From: Candidula unifasciata
Taxonomy: Eukaryota; Mollusca; Gastropoda; Stylommatophora; Geomitridae
Direction: 5' to 3'
DNA length: 64,000 nucleotides
Assembly (NCBI GenBank): GCA_905116865.2
Contig: CAJHNH020007601.1
Coordinates: 248,001-312,000, forward strand
This document shows, piece by piece, positions 27,401 through 39,400 of the stretch. Below the pieces are notes generated by a model that was not told the origin of the DNA, made no database searches, and worked only from the letters and a program-made list of their open reading frames with translations. Position 1 is the first letter of the stretch. Each line of letters starts with the position of its first letter. Position numbers and translations under genes: made by a program.

Positions 27401-30400
27401 GGACAGTACAATTAGGAAACTATACATCTAAATTATGTGACCCAAAACAAAATCATGAACCTGTAAGCAACTAATATACTCCCAAGAAATATGTCCCACA
27501 GTAACGTAGCCCTTTTGGAAGAATGATAAGAGGTAGGAATACAATAAAGTTCTCTCACAAAATTAAACATCTGCTTAATTTATTGACTTGTGAATGCATA
27601 TTTAGAAAATTATATACGGTTGGTCTGCATCCAAACTTGTTATGTACCTTATGCCCCTATGCATGTGCTAAGCATTAGTTTTGGCACCTCTGCAGGTATG
27701 ATAAACAGCGGGACGGGGGATACTGTCAGCAGTGAAAACTGCGTTACCAATGCAGCACTAGCCACACCTTGTTCCGATCAAAATGCTTCTGGATTTTGCT
27801 GAGACTGATCGGCTTCACTCGTTTTTCAAATGGGACAGTGAAGGATATTTTGTGTGAAATTAACTGGCACAGGAATGGAGAAATTATAGCGGTGACTCAT
27901 TTGCCATGAAGTAGGAACCATGTCTAACAATTTGCAACTTTCTTTCCTGAATATCTTCTGCAGATCTAGTTGACTTCTATTGAGTTTGACATCTTGGTCT
28001 TGCTTCTTCAGGCTATAGAATACATATTTCTTTGATGTATTAAGTACTATATTGTAGTATATGTTGTGCAATTTAAGGTGCTTGTTCTTGTGTACACACA
28101 GCTGTGGAATCTGTCTTCAGCTTTCTGTATGTGCAACTACTGAGTCTGCTATGTCCTGTTCTGAGTTGTGCAGCTACTGTGCTATGTCCTGTTCTGAGTA
28201 TAAAACTGATGAGTCCCATCCAGTAGATAAGTCATCCTGTGGGTGAACAGCTGATTTTATGAGTGTGTTTATTACATATATCTTCATGTAACAATATGTA
28301 ACTAAAATATCATTTGCTGTTTTGTGGCATCTGCGTTTAAATGTATGCCTATAGATTAACTTTTTAATTCAAAGCAAAAAAGTGAAAAAAACATTATTGT
28401 ATATCTCCGTCTATACAATTAAGGTCACAACAGAACTGTAACAATGCATAATCCTTTGAAAGACAACAAATGAAAATATTCAACAACACTTGTTTGAATA
28501 TAAAAAATATTTTGACATGAACATTACAAAAGCTATTAAATATTCTTAAAAGTAAGCATACTGTCTTGAAGACTAAATGGATATTTGGTGCTTTTGTTTT
28601 TATTCACCCCAAACAGAAGCTGTCCACCTTCCACCACACATGTCTACGTAGAATTATCAAAATTTTCTGGCCAGATACAATCTCAAACACTAAACTACTT
28701 CAAGTCACAAACCAAGAAACTTTAGACAGTACAATAACCACGAGAAGATGGAAATGGCTTGGTCACATTTTGAGAATGAATCCTGATACACCTGCCAAAA
28801 CAGCTCTCACATGGATACCAGAGGGAAAGAGAGAAAAAGGGGCGCCCAAAAACAACATGGAAACGAATTATAGAAAGTGACCTAAGTTTGGCATCTTTGA
28901 CATGGAAAACTGCATTGAAGATTGCACAAGACAAGAAAGCATGGAAAGTCCTCTCTGAAGCCTCATGTGCCACTAGGCATAACGAGAACTGATGAAATAG
29001 ACAGTCTAATATTTCAGGGGGTGGTAGATAGGCTCCATGCAGTTGTGGGACCTAGGCTGCACCCTCTCGTGGGACGCAGGTGGGTTGGGGTTAAGTCCAG
29101 TTCTAGGTGTTTTGGGGTAGTTAAAAGCACCACAAGGCCAGGAAACCCAGTCTTACCACCCTATAAAATACTGGACTGTGCCTGTGACATCAACTGAGGT
29201 GACTTATTAGAAAAGAACGGGATATTTTTACTGTTTCAAATGTATAAATATATCGTTCAACTTTTGTCAGTATCTGCTACGTGCCACTAGACGTCACAGT
29301 TTAATGCAGCAAGGTGGTATTTGTGATGCTGTGAGGTCCCTAGCTATCAGCGACTTCTGCAATCCATCTGCTTCTAGGTCTTCCTCTACCCTTTGGTGTT
29401 TCCATTATGGCAGCCCTCACTGCAAGCATCACTTGGTTCATAAAGTGGCCAAAATATTTTAGTCTGTTTTCCAATAGATGTAATTATAGTTATTGTTCTA
29501 ATACATAATCTAATCTCTTCAATTCTAATACAATCTCTTCTGGTTTTATTTGCAGTCTTTCTCAAACATCTTATTTCAAAAGTGGTTAGTTTTTTTCAGG
29601 TTCTTTCATTAACTCTTTGAGTCTCAGGGAATGCAACACGCGCTAATTTGTTTCAACCACGCGGCCCATTCGACGCGTGACAAGTAAAGGTTTTTAATCT
29701 ACCTCTGACCACCTGTAAAATGCAGACAGCTCAATTTCAACTTCGTTTCGAGTTCTTTGTGTCTGATATCAGGCGTGCTCATTTAGTAATGTGGTTTGAA
29801 AACCAAAAATGTAGTATATTTGAGAGATTTACAGAATTAATAAGCATTTGTTTGAAAAGAATATGGCCACCATGCAATACTCAAGAAGCATGCCAACATG
29901 ATTTACGGCTTTAAGAAGCCTTAAATTTAAATAAAGTAGGTGTTTATTCGATTTATCCGAAGATAGATAATGTTGCATATTAGACGTGTTTCAGTCATTT
30001 ATAGAGTCAAACTTAGATGAGGGATATGTCTACTGTGTACCTCACACGAAGGGTACAAAGATAGCAAAGTCAGCTGGCACAAATGAAATAAACATTAGTG
30101 AAAAAATGATTTTCTTCAGTGTCAGTTAGTTCTAGTGCTATTCCCCTTATTATTTAGGAACATAGCTACAAAATAACAGGCAAATTGAGCGTTACATAAA
30201 CTCTGTTTTGAGTGAAGATACTTATTGTTTTAAGAGTCAGTTTTCTTTACCAAATAATGGTGCTCTGTTATGATGCTTCAAAAGATTCTTTGGAACAAAA
30301 CCTAATGCATAGATTGAGTTTATATTTTACTTATACATTACAAAGTGGTTCATATTCATTTGTGATTCTTTTTTGATATATTTTAACCAGTTTTCCTTGA

Positions 30401-33400
30401 TTGCAATGATGGTAGTGGAATTTCTTTATGTTACTTAATTTTTGTAAACATACCGTCTGCTTATTTACTAATATTTAATTACTAACGCAACTATTTGTTG
30501 CAGCTATATTCTATAATTATTCCTCAACAATCCCTGGTCACTATGATGTATAATATGTGTATGTTGCACGGCAATTGAATTAGTATTGTCTGTTTTAATG
30601 TGCTACACTTGTGAAATTAAATAATTCCACTGGGCCCCTGATGATAAACCCCCTGGGACTCATAGAGTTAATGTCCAAGTCTGACACCTCTGGGAGTCTC
30701 CGTGGCGGAGCAGCTAGACACTTGCCACGGATCAGAAGGTTATGAGTTCGCTCCCTGGCGCAGCCAGACTTTTTTTTTTTTTTTTTTTTTTTAAATGACC
30801 TTGAGCCAAATAACGGTCACATATTATGGCGACTAAAAACACACCCTGACAGGGCCTCAATCACATGCAAATTGCACACTTTCTCCGACGAACACATCAC
30901 GGCAAAACTAGGATTCTGTCCGTTGTGACAATTTCGAGAAACGCAACAATACACATGATAATAGCGACATGGCGGGGAGACCACGCGCTCCGACACAGGT
31001 TATCGATAGTGTTCTTCCGATTAAACCCACCGCCGAGCGTATCACCCGCAGCCGCTACGCTAGCTGGGACTCACGAGTAGCAGCTACCGCATCTCCTGCA
31101 ACTTCCTCCAATTTATTTGCTCTTGAGTCCCAGCCATCTAGTTTAGCCCGCCATCCAGGCTGCACGTAGCGGGACGGGGGATACTGTCAGCAGTGAAAAC
31201 TGCGTTACCAATGCAGCACTAGCCGCGCCTTGTTCCAATCATATTTAGCCGAGTTTCAATGGCGCCCACCACAAAGAGCAAATTTTCGGGCATTATTTGC
31301 AACTTCCATGCCACAATTTTCAAATAAAAAGGCCTCAGTTATCGCTAAGTAGTTGATTTCGTCAATTTCGTTCTTCATTCAAATGATATGCTGGGATACC
31401 ATCTGGACCTGTCACATTTCCTTCCTTGAGAATACTGATATCTTTTCTAATTTTCTGTTTAGATGGTATCTCACAGTTGATATCCAGTTCCATTTCTAAA
31501 GGCTGAATATCTGGAGGAAGCATTTCAAAATATTTAGCCCATCTGTCCATTTGATCTTTAGTGTTAGTAAGTACCTTTCCTTGACTGATTTGTGATTGAT
31601 CCAGTTAGCTGACTATATTTACCTACTAATTTTCTTGTATTACTGTGAGGTTTCCTTTTTGCTGCTGTCTCTTTTCGGGTTCAAGTTTTTGAATGTTTAC
31701 AACACACAACCTAATGAGGCCCTGTCAGGGTGTGTTTTTTGGCCGCCATAATATGTGGCCGTTATTCGGAAGATAGCCTGACATTTACTCCCAGATCGAC
31801 CCAGTCCCGGAAAGTAGAGGCGGCCGGCCAGATTTTGACCATATCACCCATCTTGTGATGATTGGTCTATAAAAATGTAGTCTAGCCCTATATGCCTAAA
31901 GGCGTGGAAAAGGGTACTGTACTTTTTTTTACTTATTGACACTGCTAACCTGAAGTTAGAATAAAATTGCATAATTTTTCTTTTAATCTCTTTTGAAATT
32001 GCCAGGTTTTACAAGATTCTGGTAAGTTTTCAAGTAATACTGGCTTTACAAACTACATTAAGTAAATGAAGTCAAGGACCCTTTTTACACCATTAACATG
32101 AGGCTTTTGGTGCTAGACTTATATGTTTACAGACCATCTGGCATTCAATGAATAATGTGAAAACTGCATTAACACTAAACAAAACGGTTTCAATACTATT
32201 ATTTCACATGTAAACAGTATTCAATGAGTATGATCCGGAGAGTCAGGCAGGTTCCGTGCGAAGACAATGGCTTGAAACATTACAGAAGTCCACTGTGTGT
32301 GGAGTCACCTCTATTTTTGTTCCGGGATACACAGGCGTCGATGGAAATGAAAGAGCTGACAGGCTGGTTGGATCCGCTATCACTATCGACGGTCAACCTA
32401 TGGATCATGCTGATATTATTAATGCCCTTAGAGAAATGGGAAGGATAGAGGACTTTGGTGGCAGTGAATCCACATCACTCGCCAGAATGGCAGACTTGGG
32501 AATTAAGATCAGCATAGCAAAAAACGAGACGCACACCAAAAGACTTGTTAATCAACATAGAACTGGTACTATTAGCCATCGGACGTTGGGGTTCATACTG
32601 AGGGGAGGATCTGAGCACCTATGTACATGTCCGAAGTGCAATGATGATAACTCAACTAACTAGCTAAATGTAAACAGTAAGCTGTAAGTAGGACCAGCTT
32701 GGCTTTGGTGTGAGTTTACATCCTACATTCCATTTTAGTGTATGACAAAAGTTACAAAGATCAACATCTTTGCTTTTTTCACTATACAAAAGGTTTTGAT
32801 AGGATACAGTAAGAGACATAAGTTGGTTAACAATGCTCACAAATCTCCAAATTAGTAGGAAAGGCATTAGACTTGCAACAGCGTGGGATGCAGAGGTGTA
32901 GAAACACACATTGTGGTGCATCAAGACCTGGACCCATAGTGGATAAGGCCTATCAATCCCTCTCCGCAGTCCTCCGAGAAACAGGTTCCCTACTGGGGGG
33001 AGCAGGCCAGGCCAATGCAGATAAGACTGACATCTCCTTCAAAATCAGAGTACATCTGCCTGACAGGCAAAGAATAAACAGTTGCAATTATGCAACAATT
33101 ATCAAGTGGCTGGTAACTCCTGACTAAAGTTATTATCTCCCAAAAAAATTATTTCCCTCTTGGAATTACATGCAAGGTGAGTGGTGGTTACACCTGTATG
33201 TCTGAAATGTTAGGTAGATGGACTCTTGAACAGGTGTCACAGAAACTGGCATGCTGGACAAGTAAAGTAGATTATCCCTGAGAATCTAAACCAGTGCAGG
33301 CTTACAAAAGTATGATCCTCTAGAGTGACTGACAGACGCCTAGAGAATGTAATGTACTCAAACAGGTGACGCTTGGAAATCAACTGAATTAATAACCTTC

Positions 33401-36400
33401 AGGAGAATGGAAAAAAAAGGCTGGACTAAAGAAAGTGAATAAACCTTTACTCTCAGGTTTTGTAAAGTGAGACTGCACAGCATGGCTGAAAAAAATCATT
33501 TAATTTATTCTTTTGGATTTCATCTCAAGCACTGAGACAGACTTTCTGACAGAGTGCTGGCCTTTTTCCAGGTAAGATTACATTATTTTCAATCTTCATT
33601 TCCTGAGAAGAGACCTATTTTTCCTTCAGCTCAAGTGTGTAGTTACTCTTTTAAAAACGTTCTTAGTCAACATTTCTTCAATTCAGTAGGGCGCTATCAA
33701 ACTATTCTCTATGTTTTAGATGATATTTTATGGTAGTTTTTTTTTTTTCAGTGTGTCATTTCAAAGTTAAATAACTTAATATTGATGCTTACATTCAAAT
33801 TTGAGGGTACACCAAACTTTAGTGAAATCATAAGTGTGAAGATGTTTTGGCAATCTCTTCATGTGTGCAGAGATGTGTGGTGACTCTTTTAACAGCCTAT
33901 TCCACATACAAATAAATGTTGTGTTTAATTCATGGGAATCCAACAGGAAAGACTTCCCCTGAGCGAAAACAATTAGTTTTTTTTGTTTTTGTTATGTAGT
34001 CCTCACAAAATACCACTGTTATTCTAGATAAGGTAGACACACATATTATCTCAGATTTTCATCAAGGAACTTGTTATATACCCAAAGAATTATCAGACTT
34101 AAGAAGACAAAATTCAAGGTATCCTTAGTTTTGTTAAGGTTTTCTCAGAGTAATACTGAAACAAGGTATTTTTGCCTTGTTCACAGGTATACCGATCATA
34201 CAAGGTACTTCGCACACAAGTATTTAATTTATGCACACACATGTGGGTATACTAGCACAGATATAGTGTTTTTACATTTTTCTTTAGATTTGGTGGCAGA
34301 GGGGAAAATTGAAATCCTATCTGTTCTAGACCTGGTACCTGAAGGACAGAGAAAGAGAGAGAGAGAGACAGAGAGACACAGAGAGAGTTATACAGGGAGG
34401 GAGGAAGACAGATATGAGGTAGTGTGGGAGAGACAGTGTTTATATTTGGGGGGGGGGGGTGCAGCCATGTTAGATGTCATCACTATGTGGGGAAGGGGGA
34501 GTGTAGTGCGGCCACCCTGGGTGTCATCACTGATGTGTGTGGGGGAGGGGGGGGGTGCAGACACACCGGGTGTCATCACTGGGAAGGGGGTATTTCAAAT
34601 TTCTTTTAAAAAAATATTCATATATTTGATGGGGGTCTGTTTTACACCGAGTACCAGCTGACTTTGCTATGCTAAATTAAGGGAGTGAGAGGGGAAAGGG
34701 GTCGACAGAAGAGAAGGGCAAAAATAGCTCACTCGTCACTGTCCAGCAAAGCAAACAATGAGACCGTGAACTATCACTTCCCCACTCACAGACTGCCGGC
34801 ACACATTTAAAACAACTGTAGCCACACATTTTTGCCTGTGCAGATAAAATATTTATATTTGAAACTGCATGCTATGTATAGAATGAATTCCAGAGAAATT
34901 TGACTAAAAAGCTCAACAAAATGGGAAAAAGGAAAACGTGCACAAAACAACACAACGTAACGTTTCGGCCAGGCAGCCTTTTTCAAACACAATGGATATG
35001 CTATGTATAGGCAACATGAGCTACACACAGGTATTTCAGTTTTCCCCAGTTTTCAAAAAGGTCACAGACCAAACAATATCATTCCTCTTTTAGTGACCCG
35101 AGGGCTGCAATGATGCCATAGCTAGCAGGCCTGCTAAAATAGTCTGGTCTTTTCTTATTTTTTTTTTAAATATTTTTAATGGGCAACAGGATCAAAACTG
35201 GCATCTAAGCAGGAGTAATATAATAGGGTAAAAGAGCCAAAAAATGAGTTTCAATAAATTAAGAAGTCTTGAAACAGATCAAGAGAAGATCTCATTTAGA
35301 AATATGTAAGCATTACGTTAAGTATTACTGCTACAAATAATCACAGCAAGCTTTAATTTAAATTGCAGTTATGCAACAAAGCCCTAGTTTAAGCATACAT
35401 AAGTATACATTTCAAGTACACTTTTCAAAGTGTATGCAGTCAAAGTTACTTCTCAACTGCTGATTCCTTAAAATAATTAATATTCTAAGCAAAACTAGTA
35501 GATGTTAGCAGTCAAGATAGAAGTCCAGGTTAATGCAAGATGTAGATTCAAGTGTTAATAAGAACCAGAGAGATTAAATGACACCCAGCTTAACCCCTTA
35601 AGTGGATAATTCAGGTGTGCCCAATTGCTTCTATATTTTTTTTAAACTGTGACACAGTCACAAAGGTACTGTCTATAAACTGGAAATATTTCAGTAAAAG
35701 ATACAATTTCCTTTCATTCATAACTTTTATAAAATTCATAACTTTTCTAAAATGTATTACTTTTTCATAGAAGAAAGTACCAATTGATTCCCTCTATGTG
35801 TACTTTTTGTGTTTCAGCTCACACAAAAGTCTCTCAAGAATTTAAATTCTGATTGAGGTCTTTTTTCCCCCATCTACAAGTTTATCTGTACAAATGTGAA
35901 CTTTAGATAGGCAGATTATTTTGCTGCTTTTAGTACAAAATAAGTTCAAATTAAATTTTCAGCTGGTGTCAAACTAGGGTGGGGTAGAAGGAGATGGGAA
36001 CCAAGTTACTGTAAACAGTTTCAGATGCAATCTAAGTACTAAATCATCCACCACCCACTAAAGAGTGCTTCAACCAAATGGAGAAAACTTTAAGAACATA
36101 ACAGAGCAAGCTTCAATTGTATAAACTCATCATATCCACTAGCTATCGCCTGTAAAAATAAGAGACAATTTTTTTTATTATTATACCCACTGAGACAGCA
36201 ATTATCTAAGATGGACTTATACATCATATCCACTTAAAGAGTTAACCACATATAGTCCATATATATGTGAGTGTGCAATGAGATTCAAATACAATTCAAA
36301 TTATGCGTATTTTGAAAAGCAAACACAATGGATAGAATGACAAATATTGAAATCATCCATAAAAGATCTCTCTAGAAAAAAAAAAATTCAGCAAACATAA

Positions 36401-39400
36401 TGAAGCAAACCAAATGTTCAACAATATTCCTTTACAAGAGTGCAAGTTATAGCACTATTCACTATCATCATCATGTAACAAATTGTGGCCAGAATGTTTT
36501 AATCATATAAAAAAAAATGTGAGTATACTGAACTGCAGATGCATCTGCCAGTGTCAAAAGTTAACTGTCATTTTCTCAGGAACAATACAATCTATCATTA
36601 GCTTTGCAATACACAGCTAAGTATTTTTTTGAATTTTGATGGAAACATGTAAGCCTCTGTAGTATATATATTTCTTGTGATTAGGAGTTTCCCCACATGC
36701 TTCATAACATCTTGTGTCCCATAATCCCAAAATAGTAATCCAGAAATATTTAACTTCTCCTACTAGTAGTGCTATCTTTTACATTTCTTGTTCGTTGAGT
36801 TTTCCAGTCATAATCTGTGCTGTATTTAGTACTCAGCGGATAAAGACTTTGGTCAAAACGTTTTGTTGAATGTTTGCGCATCTTCTGTCATTCTTTCCTT
36901 TGAGGTTTCTAATCATAGGTCATGTCATTTGACACTTCCCAGTTCATACACTGTCCTAACATTTTAGGTGCTTATTCTGGAAATTAAATGCAAATTTATA
37001 ATATTAATTTCGCCAACTACAGTGCTATCTTTCCCAATTTATATACTGTTCCAACATTTCAGGGGCTTCTTCTTCTTTCGAGTTCACATTAGAAGGGTGC
37101 TAGCATGCTGTATTGAGATTTACAGCTAGGCTGTGAAATCTACCCATTTTAGCCCAACACACTCCCATCATCATATTCTTGAGCTGACAGCCCAATCGTC
37201 CGCACCTCTCGTCTTCCGCTCGATCGCTAAGGCTCCATTTGTCGCCTGATTCTCAATAACTAGATACTTGACACCGAATTGCTAGATATTCGGCTGAGTC
37301 AGTCTTGACTAGTTACCTTGGTCGGTGCCACGTTTGGGTTTTAGCAGCCCGCTTAAGTACCACTACCACAGCGTTAGGCATCGAATACTGCTTGAAAAGC
37401 AACCTTAGAGTTCTCAGGATTCTTAACAATACTTGCCGACCTTTCAGAGATCAAGCTTTCGCTAAGCACCTTATAGGCACCGCTATCAATATATACCTCT
37501 ACTGACAAGATGGGGAAAGCAAAGAAACAAGTCAAAGCCGCTATACCAAAAAGACACAGCCTACCGTAGCAGAAACCTCCGCTACAGACAACAGGAGTCA
37601 GGCAGCTCAAGTATCGCTGTGCCCAGTTGCCAAGATCGAGGTAGCATCAGAGCCTACCAGAGTCCTGGAAACCGAAAGCCCACGTGGAGTTCAGCCATCA
37701 CCGCCCAGTGCCGCAAACGCTCCTGAGGCCCAGCAAAAAAAAAGGCCACCCAAACACAGCAACACGCGCAAGATTCAGCAGCAGCAGATGTCCTACATCC
37801 CAGAGATCCTGCAGTGCGCTCACTGCAATAGGGCGTGGCACACCGCCGCGACCTGTCACAGCGGGCCCATATGTCGATACTGCTCTGGGACGCATGACTT
37901 TAAGGAGTGCCCTCTGGCAAAACTAGACCAGGATTTCAAGAAGCAGAACACTAACAGCCAATGCTCAAACTGCACAGGCACTCACAGTGCGAGGTATCTG
38001 GGCTGCCCGTACCTCAAAGACATGAAGAGAGGGGTGTCCAGTGCCGTATCAAGAAACACGCATCCCCCAGACTTGACAAAAAGGTACCAGGCGCCCAGCC
38101 GAGAAGCCAGGTCGTCCGACAATCAAAATCCGGAGCACCTGAGAAGAAGAACGCAGCCACCAGAGACCCTGAACTTGTTCGTGCGATTTCGGAACTGAAA
38201 GAGAAAACTGCCGCCGCCGCTGAAAGAGCAGCGACACTCAAACTCATCTACATGATGCTGGGAGAAATTAAAGCCCTGAAAGAGGACAGGATAGCGAAAG
38301 CTGCACAACATACCGAGAACCAAAATAAAGCTGCAAATACTAGAGAAGGCGTCAGCTCTCTAATCGCAAGGTTGGAAGTGTCCCAGCAGAAGAAAGGCGC
38401 CGACAAGAAGAAGGGGAGGAGTGAAGGAAGGAGATGGCAGAAATGAAACAAACCCATGAAGACGCCTACCTCGAAATCGCCAAATTGACACAGCAGAAAG
38501 TCAAAACCCTCACTGCTGTGCTAGCACTTTTGAAGGTGATAGCCGTGGATGAGGAGAAAATTGCCCAAATTGAAAAATTCACTAATGTTCAAGATGAACT
38601 GACCGAGGCTCGAGGCATAATTAAAGAATTCATAGAAATTCAGCAGAAACTGGCAACTGATGCAGACTAAATTGATAAAATTGTGTCTGCAGCAGAAGAA
38701 CCACAAAAAACACAATACGATGAAACTGACCAGGAATACTCAGAACAGAATTCAGTCAACGGAGATGCAGAATAGTCAGCCGATGAAATCGCCTCCGATG
38801 TCAAAGATACACCATTAGAGCAGGAAAAACTCCAACTGCTATCAGTGACCTGCCCAAGGAACCCTCTTCATACTATTTCCACAAACAGCAGTTTCTTGCT
38901 GACCAGTTTGCCCATTATGAACAAGAGGAGTACAAGCAGTGGAACAGACCACAACAGCCCAATCACAACAAGCGAAACAGACGAGGAGGATGCTGACGCT
39001 ATTAACAAAGCAGAAGCCCAAAACCTTGCCACCATCTTTTCGGAAAAGTCAGCCCGCTAAACGGAGGACGCACGGACACCACCAGACCTGACAGCAAAAG
39101 CCAGACCCACAGGGAATCCCGCCCTTTCCGTTCCAGGCCGGCCCCAGGCAAAAATTGCAGTCCTTTTCAGGGCTGCCAGTTCCATTCCCAAAAAACTGGA
39201 AACAGCCCGCCAAGCCTTATGCCGCTGACATGATGATTGCAAATAGATCGAAACTTAGGCGAAAATGATCGCCACAAAGAAACTAGTCAAAGAAACCGTC
39301 CTTGATAAAGCAGGCCTTCAAGTTCCAAGTGCCAACACATTCAATTTAAGGAAACAATTAATTCTTGTGACATGCTGTAGGGGAGGTGGGGGGGAGTGCA

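Noticed and set aside
30695..30770. Functional tRNA gene
   Set aside because: A-box and B-box words are present but the arms do not pair properly and a T run with repeat DNA follows; better read as a SINE head.
34071..34661. 196-codon frame
   Set aside because: Runs through (GA)n and G-rich repeats and shows no domain; chance frame.
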